A DNA stretch of 64,000 nt from Chryseobacterium daecheongense (GTDB lineage: Bacteria > Bacteroidota > Bacteroidia > Flavobacteriales > Weeksellaceae): the NCBI GenBank assembly GCA_027920525.1, contig CP115858.1:2356001-2420000 (forward strand), in the 5' to 3' direction. The notes beneath the pieces were generated by a model, which worked only from the letters and a program-made list of their open reading frames with translations, was not told the DNA's origin and did no database searches. Shown here piece by piece: positions 26,301 through 37,382 of this stretch; the first letter of the stretch is position 1, and every line of letters starts with the position of its first letter. The translations under genes were made by a program, and so were the position numbers.

Positions 26301-27584
26301 ATTTTCAAGGATATCATAAACTACAGGTTCTTTTCTATCAATAATTCTTTTTGCAGATTTTACTGTTTTTACAATCCCTCTTTCAATTAGTTTTCTAATG
26401 ATAAAAGGTTTGTAAAGTTCCGCAGCCATATCTTTAGGAATACCACACTCGTGAAGTTGTAAGTTTGGACCTACAACAATTACGGAACGCGCAGAGTAAT
26501 CTACTCTTTTTCCTAATAAGTTCTGACGGAAACGACCTTGCTTACCTTTCAATGAATCAGAAAGTGATTTCAATGGTCTGTTTGATTCAGATTTTACTGC
26601 AGAAGATTTTCTTGTATTATCGAATAATGAATCTACTGATTCCTGAAGCATACGCTTCTCGTTTCTTAAGATTACTTCCGGAGCTTTGATCTCTAAAAGT
26701 CTCTTTAAACGGTTATTTCTGATAATAACTCTTCTATAAAGGTCATTCAAATCGGAAGTAGCGAAACGTCCACCATCCAATGGAACCAAAGGTCTTAACT
26801 CTGGTGGGATTACCGGAAGTACACGCATGATCATCCACTCAGGTCTGTTGATCATTCTTGTATTAGCACCTCTCAATGCTTCTACAACATTCAATCTTTT
26901 CAGAGCCTCAGTTCTTCTTTGCTTAGAACCTTCATTGTGAGCTTTGTGTCTCAGGTCGAAAGATAATGCATCAAGATCGATTCTTTTTAATAATTCCTCA
27001 ACAGCTTCAGCACCCATTTTAGCGATGAATTTGTTAGGATCAGAATCATCAAGATACTGGTTCTCAACAGGAAGGGTATCCATGATATCAAGGTATTCTT
27101 CTTCTGTTAAGAATTCCATTTTATCAAAGTCAGAACCGTCCAATTTTTTAGCAATACCCTGCTGGATTACAACATATCTTTCATAATAGATAATCATATC
27201 CAATTTCTTGGAAGGAATACCTAAAAGGTAACCGATTTTGTTTGGTAAAGAACGGAAATACCAGATGTGAGCGATAGGAACTACAAGATTAATGTGTCCA
27301 ATTCTCTCTCTTCTTACTTTCTTCTCCGTAACTTCAACTCCACAACGGTCACAAACGATCCCTTTGTAACGAATTCTCTTGTACTTACCACAAGCACATT
27401 CGTAATCTTTAATAGGACCGAAGATTTTTTCACAGAACAAACCATCTCTTTCAGGCTTATGCGTTCTGTAGTTAATAGTTTCCGGTTTTAGAACCTCCCC
27501 TCTTGAATCCTGAAGAATGGATTCGGGAGAAGCTAAACCGATGGTTATTTTATTAAATCTACTTGATTTATTTTTATTTGACAT
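23319..27584 (-). CDS. rpoC: RNA polymerase subunit beta'
   Basis: The largest catalytic RNAP subunit, 1421 aa, the usual Bacteroidetes length. Seen: the N-terminal zinc ribbon ([20 protein letters not shown]), the clamp, the catalytic [15 protein letters not shown] with the three Mg-binding Asp, the bridge helix/trigger loop region ([23 protein letters not shown] and [16 protein letters not shown]) and the second zinc site ([14 protein letters not shown]). It follows rpoB by 110 nt on the same strand. Confidence 0.98.
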   Translation of the reverse strand: MSNKNKSSRFNKITIGLASPESILQDSRGEVLKPETINYRTHKPERDGLFCEKIFGPIKDYECACGKYKRIRYKGIVCDRCGVEVTEKKVRRERIGHINLVVPIAHIWYFRSLPNKIGYLLGIPSKKLDMIIYYERYVVIQQGIAKKLDGSDFDKMEFLTEEEYLDIMDTLPVENQYLDDSDPNKFIAKMGAEAVEELLKRIDLDALSFDLRHKAHNEGSKQRRTEALKRLNVVEALRGANTRMINRPEWMIMRVLPVIPPELRPLVPLDGGRFATSDLNDLYRRVIIRNNRLKRLLEIKAPEVILRNEKRMLQESVDSLFDNTRKSSAVKSESNRPLKSLSDSLKGKQGRFRQNLLGKRVDYSARSVIVVGPNLQLHECGIPKDMAAELYKPFIIRKLIERGIVKTVKSAKRIIDRKEPVVYDILENVMKGHPVLLNRAPTLHRLGIQAFQPKMIEGKAIQLHPLVTTAFNADFDGDQMAVHLPLGPEAILEAQLLMLGSQNILNPANGSPITVPSQDMVLGLYFMTKELSSTEDMKVKGEGLAFYSPEEAEIAYAEGKVSLNAKVRCRLPVKENGELVTRLIETSVGRILFNQIVPKQVGYINELLTKKSLRNVIGKILADTDFPTTVKFLDAMKDLGYSNAFKGGLSFSLGDIVVPAEKKQMVAQAIGTVDEIRANYNMGLITDTERYNQVIDVWTNTNAGLTEMIMSRMKTDQGGFNSVYMMLDSGARGSKEQIRQLSGMRGLMAKPQKAGSTGAEIIENPILANFKEGLSILEYFISTHGARKGLADTALKTADAGYLTRRLVDVAQDVIVTEVDCGTLRGTEVTALKKNDEIVEKISERILGRVSLHNIYDPETDELIAEADQVINEQLARRIEDAGLEAVEVRSPLTCEAKKGICAKCYGRNLATGKIIHMGEAVGVIAAQSIGEPGTQLTLRTFHQGGTAGNVSENPSIVARRDGIVEMDEVRTITSEDENGNTAEVVVSRSTEFRLVADNESRTPLMVANVPYGSVLAVKPGDKVKKGDVICKWDPYNAVIIAETSGKVEYEDIIQGISFQLEIDEQTGFEEKVISESRNKKAVPTLKVVDSKGVEQRAYNLPVGAHLMVNDGEKIKAGKVLIKIPRKSAKAGDITGGLPRVTELFEARNPSNPAVVTEIDGVVSYGKIKRGNRELIVEAKTGERKIYLVKLSNQILVQENDFVRAGSPLSDGSITPDDILRIKGPTAVQEYLVNEIQEVYRLQGVKIDDKHFEIIVRQMMTKVSIVDGGDTQFLEGALEHKYDFLEENNRVFGLKVVVDAGDSKEFRPGQMITARELRDENSKLKREDQNLVEVREALPATATPVLQGITRAALQTKSFMSAASFQETTKVLNEAAVAGKIDFLSGLKENVIVGHRIPAGTGLKEYQNVIVGSKKEFEDIN

Positions 27585-27694
27585 AATTTTTATTTTGATT
27601 AAAAGATTAAAAGATTGAAAGATTTAAAATTACTTTCTCTCTTATCATCTCGGAGTTTATTAATTCTTTAATTTTTAGTAATTAAATCTTTAAT

Positions 27695-30600
27695 TTACTC
27701 CTCCAATCTTACGTCTAATCCAAGACCTTGTAACTCGTGAAGCAATACATTGAATGATTCCGGAATACCTGGTTCAGGCATAGACTCACCTTTTGCAATA
27801 GCTTCATAAGTTTTTGCTCTACCAATCACGTCATCCGACTTCACAGTAAGGATCTCTCTAAGGATATTGGATGCTCCGAATGCTTCAAGAGCCCAAACCT
27901 CCATCTCTCCGAATCTCTGACCTCCGAACTGAGCTTTACCTCCTAACGGCTGCTGAGTAATCAATGAGTAAGGACCAATAGAACGAGCGTGCATTTTATC
28001 ATCTACCATGTGTCCTAGTTTCAACATATAGATAACCCCAACAGTAGCAGGCTGAGTAAATCTTTCTCCGGTACCTCCGTCATAAAGGTGAGTGTTACCG
28101 AATTTAGGAAGACCTGCTTTTTCTGTGTACTCAGTAATCTGCTCAAGACTTGCTCCATCGAAGATTGGTGTAGCGAACGTCATTCCTAATTTCTGACCAG
28201 CCCATCCAAGAACTGTTTCATAAATCTGTCCGATGTTCATACGGGAAGGTACCCCAAGTGGATTCAATACGATATCTACCGGTGTTCCGTCTTCAAGGAA
28301 TGGCATATCTTCTTCACGAACAATTCTGGATACAATCCCTTTATTACCGTGACGTCCTGCCATTTTATCTCCTACATTCAGTTTACGTTTTTTAGCAATA
28401 TAAACTTTAGCTAACTTCATGATACCTGCAGGAAGCTCATCTCCGATAGAAATTGCAAATTTCTCACGGTTTTTAACCCCTTGGATATCATTGAACTTGA
28501 TTTTATAATTATGAATCAATTGCTTGATCAATTCATTTTTATCGTTATCAACAGTCCAATCTGCTCCGCTAACGTTTACATAGTCTTCAACTGAAGTCAA
28601 TAATTTATGAGTAAACTTCACTCCTTTTCCGATAATTTCTTCGTCAAGGTCATTATGAACCCCTTGAGAAGTTTTACCGCTTACAAGAGTATTTAATTTT
28701 TCAATTAAAGTATTTCTCAATTCATCAAACTTAGCCTTGTAAGTGTTTTCAATTTCTTCAAGTTTAAGTTTTTCTTCAGTTCTCTTCTTTTTATCTTTAA
28801 TATTTCTTGAGAACAATTTTTTGTTGATCACAACACCTCTTAATGAAGAATCTGCTTTTAATGAAGCATCTTTTACATCACCGGCTTTGTCACCAAAAAT
28901 CGCTCTAAGAAGTTTTTCTTCAGGAGTTGGGTCGGATTCACCTTTAGGTGTGATTTTACCAATCATAATATCACCAGGCTTCACTTCAGCACCAATTCTG
29001 ATCATACCGTTTTCATCAAGATCCTTAGTCGCTTCTTCTGAAACGTTTGGAATATCTGCTGTTAATTCTTCCATACCTAATTTGGTATCACGAACTTCAA
29101 GAGAGTATTCGTCTACGTGGATTGATGTAAACCAGTCTTCACGAACAACTTTTTCATTGATTACGATCGCATCCTCGAAGTTATATCCTTTCCAAGGCAT
29201 GAACGCAACCACCAAGTTTCTACCAAGAGCTAATTCTCCGTTTTCAGTAGCATAACCATCACAAAGTACCTGTCCTTTTTCTACTGTTTCACCTACTCTT
29301 ACGTTTGGTCTCAGAGTAATCGTTGTACTTTGGTTGGTTTTTCTAAACTTAGTTAGGTTATATGTTTTAGTAGCTGATTCGAATGATACTAAATCTTCGT
29401 CATCGCTTCTTTCATATTTAATAGTGATCTTATCTGCATCTACATACTCTACAGTACCTGTACCTTCAGCGTTGATCAAAATTCTTGAGTCTCTTGCAAC
29501 TTGTTGCTCAAGCCCTGTACCCACGATCGGAGCCTGTGGCTTCAATAGAGGAACGGCCTGACGCATCATGTTAGATCCCATCAATGCACGGTTCGCATCA
29601 TCATGCTCCAGGAATGGAATTAATGAAGCCGAAATACCAGAGATCTGGTTTGGTGCTACGTCAATAAGATTAACCTGAGAAGGTTCAACTACCGGGTAAT
29701 CTCCATCCAGTCTTGCAATAATCCTGTCTGTAACGAATTCACCGTTGTCATTCAATTCAACGTTTGCCTGAGCAATTACTTTATCTTCTTCATCTTCTGC
29801 ATTAAGATAGATAGGAGCTGCATTAAGATCAATCTTACTGTCTTCTACTTTTCTATATGGAGTTTCGATGAAACCTAAATTGTTAATCTTTGCATAGATT
29901 CCCAAAGAAGAAATCAAACCAATGTTTGGTCCTTCCGGAGTTTCAATCGGACAAATTCTTCCATAGTGAGTATGGTGAACGTCACGAACCTCGAAACCTG
30001 CTCTTTCTCTTGATAAACCACCAGGCCCTAGTGCAGATAATCTTCTCTTGTGAGTAATCTCTGACAATGGGTTAGTCTGGTCCATGAACTGAGAAAGCTG
30101 GTTGGTACCAAAGAATGAATTAATTACAGAGGTTAAAGTCTTAGCATTAACAAGATCAAGCGGTGTAAAGATTTCGTTATCTCTAACGTTCATTCTTTCC
30201 TTGATTGTTCTTGCAATTCTTGAAAGACCAACACCGAACTGACCTGCTAATTGCTCACCAACAGTTTTAATTCTTCTGTTTGATAAGTGGTCGATATCAT
30301 CAACTTCTGCTTTAGAATTTACCAATTCGATCAAATGTCTTACAATCGCAATGATATCTTCTTTAGTAAGAACTTCAGTTGTAGTAGGAATATTAAGACC
30401 TAACTTTTTGTTCAATCTGTAACGTCCTACTTCTCCTAATGAGTATCTCTGCTCAGAGAAGAATAATTTTTCAATAATTCCTCTAGCGGTCTCCTCATCT
30501 GGCGGATCTGCATTTCTTAACTGACGATAGATGTATTCTACCGCTTCTTTTTCAGAGTTGGTAGGGTCTTTTTGTAATGTATTCTGGATGATAGAGAATT

Positions 30601-31516
30601 CATTGCTGTTTTCTTTGTGAATCAAAATAGATTTCACACCAGCATCAAGAATAAGATCTAAATGTTCTTTTTCAAGAATAGTCTCTCTGTCCAGGATGAT
30701 TTCGTTTCTCTCAATAGAAACAACTTCACCCGTATCCTCATCTACGAAATCTTCGAACCATGTGTTCAATACTCTCGCAGCTAATGTTCTTCCTTCTACT
30801 TTTTTAAGAGCAGCTTTAGATACTTTCACTTCTTCCGCAAGGTCGAAAATCTGAAGAATATCCTTATCAGATTCAAATCCGATAGCTCTAAGTAGAGTAG
30901 TTAATGGTAATTTTTTCTTACGGTCGATATACGCGTACATTACGCTATTGATATCCGTAGTAAATTCCATCCAAGATCCTTTAAAAGGAATAATTCTTGA
31001 ATAATACAGTTTGGTTCCGTTTGCGTGGTAAGTTTGCCCAAAGAATACACCAGGAGAACGGTGTAACTGGGTAACAATAACTCTCTCAGCACCATTGATG
31101 ATGAAAGAACCACTAGGTGTCATATAAGGAACCGGCCCTAAATATACATCCTGAACTACTGTTTGGAAATCCTCATGCTCAGGATCTGTACAATACAACT
31201 TAAGTCTTGCTTTAAGAGGAACTGAATACGTTAAACCTCTTTCCACACACTCGTCGATTGAATAACGTGGAGAATCTACCAGATAATCTAAGAATTCCAA
31301 TACGAATTGGTTTCTTGAATCTGTAATTGGGAAATTTTCCTGGAAAGTCTTGTGAAGACCTTCTTTTTTCCTGTCTTCAGGAAGGGTATCAAGCTGGAAA
31401 AACTCCTTAAAAGACTCTAATTGGATATCCAAGAAGTCTGGAGTGATAATTTTTCCTTTTGCTGATGAGAAATTAATTCTCTGATTCCCCCTAATTGATG
31501 CTGCTGTTTTACTCAT
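27695..31516 (-). CDS. rpoB: RNA polymerase subunit beta
   Basis: 1273 aa from ATG 31516 ([18 protein letters not shown]). The frame is open to 31600, but those extra residues are hydrophobic and not part of the family. The rifampicin-binding cluster ([33 protein letters not shown]) looks wild type at S-Q-F-M-D-Q-N-H-R positions. The later motifs [12 protein letters not shown] and [16 protein letters not shown] are present. It is transcribed from a promoter ~330 nt upstream, after the rplL terminator. Confidence 0.98.
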   Translation of the reverse strand: MSKTAASIRGNQRINFSSAKGKIITPDFLDIQLESFKEFFQLDTLPEDRKKEGLHKTFQENFPITDSRNQFVLEFLDYLVDSPRYSIDECVERGLTYSVPLKARLKLYCTDPEHEDFQTVVQDVYLGPVPYMTPSGSFIINGAERVIVTQLHRSPGVFFGQTYHANGTKLYYSRIIPFKGSWMEFTTDINSVMYAYIDRKKKLPLTTLLRAIGFESDKDILQIFDLAEEVKVSKAALKKVEGRTLAARVLNTWFEDFVDEDTGEVVSIERNEIILDRETILEKEHLDLILDAGVKSILIHKENSNEFSIIQNTLQKDPTNSEKEAVEYIYRQLRNADPPDEETARGIIEKLFFSEQRYSLGEVGRYRLNKKLGLNIPTTTEVLTKEDIIAIVRHLIELVNSKAEVDDIDHLSNRRIKTVGEQLAGQFGVGLSRIARTIKERMNVRDNEIFTPLDLVNAKTLTSVINSFFGTNQLSQFMDQTNPLSEITHKRRLSALGPGGLSRERAGFEVRDVHHTHYGRICPIETPEGPNIGLISSLGIYAKINNLGFIETPYRKVEDSKIDLNAAPIYLNAEDEEDKVIAQANVELNDNGEFVTDRIIARLDGDYPVVEPSQVNLIDVAPNQISGISASLIPFLEHDDANRALMGSNMMRQAVPLLKPQAPIVGTGLEQQVARDSRILINAEGTGTVEYVDADKITIKYERSDDEDLVSFESATKTYNLTKFRKTNQSTTITLRPNVRVGETVEKGQVLCDGYATENGELALGRNLVVAFMPWKGYNFEDAIVINEKVVREDWFTSIHVDEYSLEVRDTKLGMEELTADIPNVSEEATKDLDENGMIRIGAEVKPGDIMIGKITPKGESDPTPEEKLLRAIFGDKAGDVKDASLKADSSLRGVVINKKLFSRNIKDKKKRTEEKLKLEEIENTYKAKFDELRNTLIEKLNTLVSGKTSQGVHNDLDEEIIGKGVKFTHKLLTSVEDYVNVSGADWTVDNDKNELIKQLIHNYKIKFNDIQGVKNREKFAISIGDELPAGIMKLAKVYIAKKRKLNVGDKMAGRHGNKGIVSRIVREEDMPFLEDGTPVDIVLNPLGVPSRMNIGQIYETVLGWAGQKLGMTFATPIFDGASLEQITEYTEKAGLPKFGNTHLYDGGTGERFTQPATVGVIYMLKLGHMVDDKMHARSIGPYSLITQQPLGGKAQFGGQRFGEMEVWALEAFGASNILREILTVKSDDVIGRAKTYEAIAKGESMPEPGIPESFNVLLHELQGLGLDVRLEE

Positions 31517-32020
31517 AAAACTTTTAAGAAGGGTTAAAAAATATTTTGATTTATAAAAAAATATCAGAAGAAGACAAAAAGAGAGAAGAGATAAGAGCAA
31601 GAATAAGTGTGAAAATTTTGGCGCAATTATCGGTCTTTATTCTTTGTTCTTTATTCTAAAAGTCTTTAATCCAACTTCTAACTGCAACACTGGTATATCT
31701 TTTCACAGCGTAATGCAAAATATTTTTAATACTTTTGAGGCAGAAACGCCGCAATATCTATAAACATAAAATCCCTTTCATTACCATGAAAGAGTTGATT
31801 TACAATATTTTATAGATTTACAAACAATTATTAGCGCCAAAAGAGGAGCAAAGATACAAAAAGTTATCCACATTCACAACATTTATTCTATAATTTATTA
31901 ACACAAACTATATTACAGATGTCCTCAATGTAAATAAGCCGTAACAATTAGTACTCAAGCCTGCCCAATATCGCCTACAATAATCAGTTGATCAATCTAT
32001 CTACTTAATGATTCTAATCC
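31517..32020 (-). promoter_or_regulatory. rpoB promoter region and long structured leader
   Basis: There is no gene in this ~500 bp. The minus-strand -7 box TATCTTTG lies at 31849-31856, with a CAA (TTG) 20 nt further at 31877-31879. The predicted start near 31842 leaves a ~325-nt leader. In it TTTTGGCGC at the 5' end (31834-31842) is complementary to GCGCCAAAA on the same RNA at 31616-31624, and a 7-bp hairpin CTTTCAT/ATGAAAG lies between (31775-31792). This could be an autoregulatory or attenuation leader. Confidence 0.45.
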
Positions 32021-32022
32021 AT

Positions 32023-32050
32023 AAAAAAACCCGGACCGAGGTCCAGGTTT
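32023..32050 (-). terminator. Terminator after rplL
   Basis: On the minus strand AACCTGGACC pairs with GGTCCGGGTT (one U-G pair), followed by a run of T. It separates rplJL from rpoBC, unlike the read-through arrangement in E. coli, where attenuation is partial. Confidence 0.75.
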
Positions 32051-32071
32051 ATATTTGTAAGGTAAATTGAA

Positions 32072-32440
32072 TTATTTCAATTCTACTTCAGCACCAGCTT
32101 CTTCTAATTGCTTCTTAAGAGCTTCAGCCTCGTCTTTAGAGATACCAGTTTTGATTGGAGCAGGAGCACCATCTACGATATCTTTAGCTTCTTTAAGACC
32201 AGCACCAGTTAAATCTTTTACTAATTTAACGATAGCTAATTTAGAAGCACCTGCAGACTTAAGAATTACGTCGAATTCAGTTTTTTCTTCAGCAGCTTCA
32301 CCTGCACCTCCACCTGCAACTACTACTGCAGCAGCAGCTGGCTCAATTCCGTACTCATCCTTAAGGATAGCAGCTAATTCATTTACGTCTTTTACTGTTA
32401 AGTTTACTAGCGTTTCAGCTAAATTTTTTAAATCTGACAT
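32072..32440 (-). CDS. rplL: Ribosomal protein L7/L12
   Basis: 122 aa. The N-terminal dimer domain is followed by an Ala/Gly hinge ([19 protein letters not shown]) and the C-terminal factor-binding domain ([39 protein letters not shown]). The stalk protein recruits translation GTPases. It lies 48 nt after rplJ. Confidence 0.97.
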   Translation of the reverse strand: MSDLKNLAETLVNLTVKDVNELAAILKDEYGIEPAAAAVVVAGGGAGEAAEEKTEFDVILKSAGASKLAIVKLVKDLTGAGLKEAKDIVDGAPAPIKTGISKDEAEALKKQLEEAGAEVELK

Positions 32441-32488
32441 TGTTGTAATGTTTTTTGTTGATTATTTTATTTAATTTTTTGAGTCTAA

Positions 32489-33085
32489 TTATTCAGCACT
32501 TGGAGTTTCTTCAGTGCTTTCTGCAGCAGGAGCTTCAGGAGCTGCCTCAGCAGGAGTTTCTTCTACAGCAGGTGCAGCAGCTTCTTCAGCTTTAGCTTCT
32601 ACTGTTTCAGGTTTGTTTTGAAGAGCAGAAACAACTCTTTGAATTGGAGATTGAAGCAATCCGATGATTTCTCCGATCATTTCTTCTCTAGACTTGATAT
32701 TAGCAAGTGTACCTAGATTTTCGTCTCCAACATAGAAAGTTTCCTGAAGATAAGCAGATTTTAAAGCCGGCTTTTCTTCTTTCTTTCTGAATCCTTGGAT
32801 TAATTTTGCAGGAGCATTTGCTGTTTCAGCAATCATAATCGCAGAATTCCCTTTGAAAGTAGGGAACATTTCAGAGTAATCTACTCCGTCAATCTGCTCC
32901 ATTGCTTTTTGCAAAAGTGTATTTTTTACCACTTTTACTTTGATATTTTGTTTGAAAGCCTGTCTTCTGAAATCTGAAGACTTAGCAGCGTTCAACCCTT
33001 CTAAATCTGCTACGTATACTACTTTTGCATCCTGAAGCAAATCTTTGATCTCTTGTATTGCTACAACTTTTTGGTCTTTTGTCAT
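32489..33085 (-). CDS. rplJ: Ribosomal protein L10 with acidic C-terminal tail
   Basis: 198 aa. The L10 core (MTKDQKVVAIQEIKDLLQDAKVVYVADLEGLNAA ... KVVKNTLLQKAM ... FPTFKGNSAIMIAE) anchors L7/L12 dimers. After ~residue 160 there is a Glu/Ala/Pro low-complexity tail of about 37 residues, which makes it longer than the usual ~165-175 aa. Tails of this kind are common in flavobacterial L10, and their role is unclear. Confidence 0.96.
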   Translation of the reverse strand: MTKDQKVVAIQEIKDLLQDAKVVYVADLEGLNAAKSSDFRRQAFKQNIKVKVVKNTLLQKAMEQIDGVDYSEMFPTFKGNSAIMIAETANAPAKLIQGFRKKEEKPALKSAYLQETFYVGDENLGTLANIKSREEMIGEIIGLLQSPIQRVVSALQNKPETVEAKAEEAAAPAVEETPAEAAPEAPAAESTEETPSAE

Positions 33086-33102
33086 TGTCTTAAGGATTTA
33101 TA

Positions 33103-33795
33103 TTAGTTTACAGATTTTGTATCAATTGCAATACCCGGGCTCATTGTAGAAGACAAATAAATGCTTTTTACATATGTACCTTTAGCAGCAGTTGGCTTCA
33201 TTTTGATCAATGTCTGGATTAATTCCTGAGCATTTTCTTTGATCTTAGCAGCATCGAAAGATACTTTACCAATACCTGCATGGATAATACCATATTTATC
33301 TACTTTGAAATCAATCTTACCTGATTTTACTTCAGTTACTGCTTTTCCAATTTCCATTGTTACAGTTCCTGACTTAGGGTTTGGCATAAGACCTCTTGGT
33401 CCTAATACTCTACCTAAAGGTCCTAATTTACCCATAACAGCTGGCATAGTAACGATCACGTCAACATCTGTCCAACCATCTTTGATTTTTTGTAAATATT
33501 CATCAAGACCTACATAATCAGCTCCAGCTTCTTTAGCTTCAGCTTCTTTATCTGGTGTTACAAGAGCTAATACTTTAACATCTTTACCAGTTCCGTGAGG
33601 AAGAGATACTACACCTCTAACCATTTGGTTTGCTTTTCTTGGATCTACACCCAATCTTACAGCGATATCTACAGAAGCATCAAACTTTGCAGTGTTTACT
33701 TCTTTCACAAGAGCAGAACCTTCTTCAAGATTGTAAGCTCTTCCTTTTTCTACTTTGCTTAAAGCTTCCTTTTGCTTTTTTGTTAATTTTGCCAT
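33103..33795 (-). CDS. rplA: Ribosomal protein L1
   Basis: 230 aa, full length. Family motifs are present: [46 protein letters not shown] and [24 protein letters not shown]. It forms the L1 stalk and in many bacteria represses its own operon. It lies 11 nt after rplK. Confidence 0.98.
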   Translation of the reverse strand: MAKLTKKQKEALSKVEKGRAYNLEEGSALVKEVNTAKFDASVDIAVRLGVDPRKANQMVRGVVSLPHGTGKDVKVLALVTPDKEAEAKEAGADYVGLDEYLQKIKDGWTDVDVIVTMPAVMGKLGPLGRVLGPRGLMPNPKSGTVTMEIGKAVTEVKSGKIDFKVDKYGIIHAGIGKVSFDAAKIKENAQELIQTLIKMKPTAAKGTYVKSIYLSSTMSPGIAIDTKSVN

Positions 33796-33806
33796 TTCTC
33801 TAAGTT

Positions 33807-34250
33807 TTAAGCGTTAGTTGGTTTAGCTCCTGTTACTCTCAATCCCATAGATCTAGCAGTACCTGCAACCATAGAAAGAGCAGAGTCCAATGTAAAACAG
33901 TTAAGGTCTACCATTTTGTCTTCTGCGATTTTCTTTACCTGATCCCAAGATACAGAACCTACTTTGTTTCTGTTTGGTTCTCCGGAACCTCCTTTAATTT
34001 TTGCAGCATCCATTAACTGAATTGCAGCTGGAGGAGTTTTAATTACGAATTCAAAAGATTTGTCTTCGTATACAGTAATTACTACTGGCAAAACTTGCCC
34101 AGGCTTATCCTGAGTTCTTCCGTTAAATTGTTTACAAAACTCCATGATGTTTACACCGGCAGAACCTAATGCAGGACCTACTGGTGGAGACGGGTTTGCA
34201 GCCCCTCCCTTCACCTGAAGCTTTACCATTTTAAAGACTTTTTTAGCCAT
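33807..34250 (-). CDS. rplK: Ribosomal protein L11
   Basis: 147 aa with the usual N-terminal Pro-rich [29 protein letters not shown] and the rRNA-binding C-terminal domain ([33 protein letters not shown]). First gene of rplK-rplA-rplJ-rplL. It has its own promoter because a three-gene cassette separates it from nusG. Confidence 0.98.
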   Translation of the reverse strand: MAKKVFKMVKLQVKGGAANPSPPVGPALGSAGVNIMEFCKQFNGRTQDKPGQVLPVVITVYEDKSFEFVIKTPPAAIQLMDAAKIKGGSGEPNRNKVGSVSWDQVKKIAEDKMVDLNCFTLDSALSMVAGTARSMGLRVTGAKPTNA

Positions 34251-34347
34251 TTTTTGTTTTTTAAATTTGAATAATTAATGAGTTTGGAAGCATTTATTAT
34301 TCAGCAGGTTACCGCACTCACATATAGTAAACCTACTTTTCGGACTG

Positions 34348-34377
34348 CAAAATTATAAAATATTTTTGAAATAGCAA
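34348..34377 (-). promoter_or_regulatory. Predicted rplKAJL promoter
   Basis: The minus-strand -7 box TAATTTTG (34348-34355) has a -33 TTG (34375-34377) with a 19-nt spacer. The predicted leader is ~90 nt. Confidence 0.55.
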
Positions 34378-34462
34378 ATGGAATCGATTGATTTTTAGAA
34401 AGTTTTTACAGAACTTTCAAGAATAAAAAATTTTATTTCTGACTGTAACCCATATCAATAGA

Positions 34463-34497
34463 AGAAAAAAACCATATCCTTTACTAGAATATGGTTT
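34463..34497 (-). terminator. Terminator of the three-gene paralog cassette
   Basis: The stem AAACCATAT/ATATGGTTT with an 11-nt loop lies 23 nt past the stop of the last cassette gene and is followed on the minus strand by a T-run. The 269-bp gap 34251-34519 holds only this and the rplK promoter. Confidence 0.8.
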
Positions 34498-34519
34498 CTT
34501 ATTTTAAAATTATTTTTTT

Positions 34520-35188
34520 CTAAAACCCTGATGGTTTATTAATTGTTTGTGCAGATCCATTTGTTCCGCCAAGATCAGTATTAATATCGCCGATATTCTG
34601 CTTAGTGATTAATCTCTTGTAAACCATTAAATAAAACTCTACAGTAAAGTTATTATAAGTTCTGGAAGGATTAGCTGATGTAAAAGCAATTAACTTGCTG
34701 TCTGTAAATCCGGCCTTCAAATGCCAGGTACCATTGCTTTTAAATGCAACCACATTAGGAGACCCCTGTGCATTATCATTAATACCATTATCTTTATAAT
34801 CCAAAGCAACACTGGTTGTTCCGTCATTAAGCTTAAATGAATAGTTGTGAGGAACCAAAAGGAAATTATCGGCATCGATCTTTGTATCATAATCCGTAAT
34901 TCCTGCACCTGGTACACCTGTAAGAGTAAGTTTAATATAATTAAACAATCCGCTGCTCTCCAGATTAGGATCATATAACTGCAATGAATTTTGTGAAGTA
35001 GCCAGAAAGTGACCTCCCGTAGTGGTTGGTTCTCCCGGATTTCTCATATATAAGGAATTTGTAAAGGAATTCCCGTTTACGTCCAGTGTTTCTGTCGGAG
35101 TTGTTGTTTTGATTCCTACATTTCCGGTTTGGGCATGCATGATTATTCCCATGCAAGCCATAATGATGATATACAATTTCTTTTTCAT
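34520..35188 (-). CDS. Secreted VGIxTxxPxxxLDVNG-type protein (cassette gene 3)
   Basis: This 222-aa protein has a signal peptide (MKKKLYIIIMACMGIIMHAQ). Directly after it is the motif GNVGIKTTTPTETLDVNG, which flavobacteria share across many surface proteins and which resembles the start of tail-fibre or trimeric adhesin head repeats. The remainder is beta-rich and ends SGF. There is no T9SS domain. It is a paralog of the two genes upstream. The function is unknown. Confidence 0.75.
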   Translation of the reverse strand: MKKKLYIIIMACMGIIMHAQTGNVGIKTTTPTETLDVNGNSFTNSLYMRNPGEPTTTGGHFLATSQNSLQLYDPNLESSGLFNYIKLTLTGVPGAGITDYDTKIDADNFLLVPHNYSFKLNDGTTSVALDYKDNGINDNAQGSPNVVAFKSNGTWHLKAGFTDSKLIAFTSANPSRTYNNFTVEFYLMVYKRLITKQNIGDINTDLGGTNGSAQTINKPSGF

Positions 35189-35195
35189 AAGTTTT

Positions 35196-35843
35196 TTATT
35201 GAAGTCCTGCTGGGGTGTTAGTTGATACTCCTGAATATCCTGGTGAAGCCGAAGCTGAAACCGATCCGGTAAATGTGCCCCAGTCTTTAATCAATGATCT
35301 TTCGTATACATTCAAAGTTAGTGTCCATGTTCCATTTTTAGAAGACACAGTTCCTGCACCTTTAAAAGAAAGGTTAATGCCGTGATAAGTATTGGCTCCG
35401 CTCACAACCTTAGTTATCTCTGTAGAATAGGCTCCATATGATTTTGGAGTTGTGGAAGTATTTGCTGCTGAAACAGCGTCACTAAATACGGCACCAGTAA
35501 TAGCGACTACATATTTATTAGCATCCAATCCAGTATTCAGGTTAACAACTTCATCTTGTTTCACATTTTTCAGGATAACATTGTATGTGTTTACGGGAGC
35601 TACATCTCTCAGTGAAATATCAAGCATCTTAACTTTACCAACAGGCGTGCTATCCTTTGACCTTGTAAGAAGAAAATAATTTCCTGTCGCAGGAGAATTC
35701 GTGGTATCTATAATATAAGATTCAACCAGTGTTCCTCCTACAACATCTAAAGTTCCCTGAGGATTGCTTGTATTGATTCCCACCTGGGCTTTGGTAGCCA
35801 TGAAGGCATAAGCCATAAAAAATAGTATGGTGATTTTTTTCAT
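35196..35843 (-). CDS. Secreted VGINTxNPxGTLDVxG-type protein (cassette gene 2)
   Basis: This 215-aa protein has a signal peptide (MKKITILFFMAYAFMATKAQ), then VGINTSNPQGTLDVVGG. Mid-region strands such as NGTWTLTLNVYERSLI correspond to NGTWHLKAGF and NGTWKLKADY in the two neighbours, supporting common descent by tandem duplication. It lies 7 nt before gene 3. Extracellular or outer-membrane location inferred. Confidence 0.75.
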   Translation of the reverse strand: MKKITILFFMAYAFMATKAQVGINTSNPQGTLDVVGGTLVESYIIDTTNSPATGNYFLLTRSKDSTPVGKVKMLDISLRDVAPVNTYNVILKNVKQDEVVNLNTGLDANKYVVAITGAVFSDAVSAANTSTTPKSYGAYSTEITKVVSGANTYHGINLSFKGAGTVSSKNGTWTLTLNVYERSLIKDWGTFTGSVSASASPGYSGVSTNTPAGLQ

Positions 35844-35856
35844 TATGTAAATGTTT

Positions 35857-36489
35857 TTATTGGATTAAAGGAGATGATGCAGATCCTGTAGTGGAAGCAC
35901 CCATCGCTTGTGTTTTATTGATTTCCTTAGCATAAGCTCTGTCGAATACCAGTAAGTTAAGAGTCCACTCTCCTGCCGGCAAATTGGAAGCGGGAGCAAA
36001 ACCTTGGTAGTCCGCCTTTAATTTCCACGTTCCATTATTATAGTAAGCATATATCTGGGGAACCGGAGTTATCCAGTCCGGACTATTGGTTCGTACCGGT
36101 TGCGTAAAACCAAAAGAAGAGATAACCACCAGAAACTTATCTGAATTGATCTTCGTATCATACTGGTTAACCCAATCCTTATCTCTCGGATCACAGGCTA
36201 TCTTATACTGGATAAGATTAATTGGTGCCGGTGAATTGGGTACAAAAGAATCATTGTATGCAGTAATCTTGTTTTCAGGAGCGGGAGACTTAATGATAAA
36301 AGTATAGTTTTCAGTGGCTCCTAATTTCTCTATCGGATCTTTAAAAAACATTCCGGATGTTTTCATTGTTCCGTTTACAGATAGTTCTTTTTCGGGCGTT
36401 TTAGTATTAATACCTACTTTTCCTGTAGCCTGTGCATTCATCAGTACAATGGTACTTGTACAAAGTACCATCGAAATAATTTTCGTCAT
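35857..36489 (-). CDS. Secreted VGINTKTPEKELSVNG-type protein (cassette gene 1)
   Basis: This 210-aa protein has a signal peptide (ISMVLCTSTIVLMNAQ), then KVGINTKTPEKELSVNGTM. It shares with gene 3 the block KINSDKFLVVISSFGF (there KIDADNFLLVPHNYSF). It is first in the cassette, 13 nt before gene 2, with a minus-strand TAAGTTTG box at 36713-36720 as the likely promoter. The function is unknown. Confidence 0.75.
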   Translation of the reverse strand: MTKIISMVLCTSTIVLMNAQATGKVGINTKTPEKELSVNGTMKTSGMFFKDPIEKLGATENYTFIIKSPAPENKITAYNDSFVPNSPAPINLIQYKIACDPRDKDWVNQYDTKINSDKFLVVISSFGFTQPVRTNSPDWITPVPQIYAYYNNGTWKLKADYQGFAPASNLPAGEWTLNLLVFDRAYAKEINKTQAMGASTTGSASSPLIQ

Positions 36490-36822
36490 TGAATTAGTGT
36501 TTAAATTAGTGTTAAAAAAAACAATCCAGGAATTCAGAACAATGATCCCAACCTAGTATAAGGTTAAAAATCAACGCATTAGAAAGCCATTTATGTTTTT
36601 CGGAGATATACTTCACAATAAGTATGCCACATAATTTATTTTTTAATCTAAACATTTAGTTTTAATTAAATAACTATGTGAAACATGCCTGGATAAAGCA
36701 TAAAATAAACAACAAACTTATTTTAACTTAAAACAACATTATTTCTGAGAATCTATAAATACCTGAAATAAACAAAAAAAGCCACTCTAGATCTAGAGTG
36801 GCTTATATATTATAAGTATTTA
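36490..36822 (-). terminator. nusG terminator and cassette promoter region
   Basis: A 26-bp perfect palindrome (AAGCCACTC..., 36779-36804) followed by T7 on the minus strand ends the nusG transcript. The rest of this 333-bp gap is A+T-rich and holds a TAAGTTTG promoter box (36713-36720). I see no gene. Confidence 0.7.
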
Positions 36823-37365
36823 TTATACTTTTTCTACTTGCATGTAGCTAAGTTCCATTGGAGTTTTTCTACCAAAGATTAAAACAGAAACTTCAATTTT
36901 CTTTTTATCTTCCAGAATTTTTTCAACTGTCCCATTGAATCCGTTGAAAGGTCCGTCAATTACTTTAACGTTCTCTCCAACTACATATGGAATTTCAAGG
37001 TCGGTAGCAAATTCTGATAGCTCATCCATTCTTCCAAGCATTCTGTTAACTTCAGACTTTCTCATGGGAACAGGGTCTCCCCCTTTAGTTAAGCTTAAGA
37101 ATGATATTACCCCTGGAATATTCTTAATAATGTGAGGTATTTCCCCCATTAAATCTGCTTCAACCATTAAGTAACCAGGATAGTAAGGTCTTTCTTTAGG
37201 AACCTTTTTTCCATTCCTAAGTTGAATAACCTTTTCCATAGGAATCACCACCTGAGTAACGTACTGCTCAAAGCCTAAGCGTTTGATTTCTGTCTCAATG
37301 TAGTTTTTCACTTTATTTTCCTGTCCGCTGATTGCTTTCAGCACATACCATTTCAATTCGCTCAT
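36823..37365 (-). CDS. nusG: Transcription elongation/antitermination factor NusG
   Basis: 180 aa. N-terminal NGN domain (LKWYVLKAISGQENKVKNYIETEI ... PYYPGYLMVEADL) and C-terminal KOW domain (VGENVKVIDGPFNGFNGTVEKILEDKKKIEV). It binds RNAP and couples to S10 or Rho. It lies 17 nt after secE. Confidence 0.98.
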   Translation of the reverse strand: MSELKWYVLKAISGQENKVKNYIETEIKRLGFEQYVTQVVIPMEKVIQLRNGKKVPKERPYYPGYLMVEADLMGEIPHIIKNIPGVISFLSLTKGGDPVPMRKSEVNRMLGRMDELSEFATDLEIPYVVGENVKVIDGPFNGFNGTVEKILEDKKKIEVSVLIFGRKTPMELSYMQVEKV

Positions 37366-37382
37366 TATGGGAAAATACTTTT

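Noticed and set aside
28743..29255. 170-codon plus-strand frame inside rpoB
   Set aside because: Ser/Leu/Phe-rich shadow of the rpoB coding sequence.
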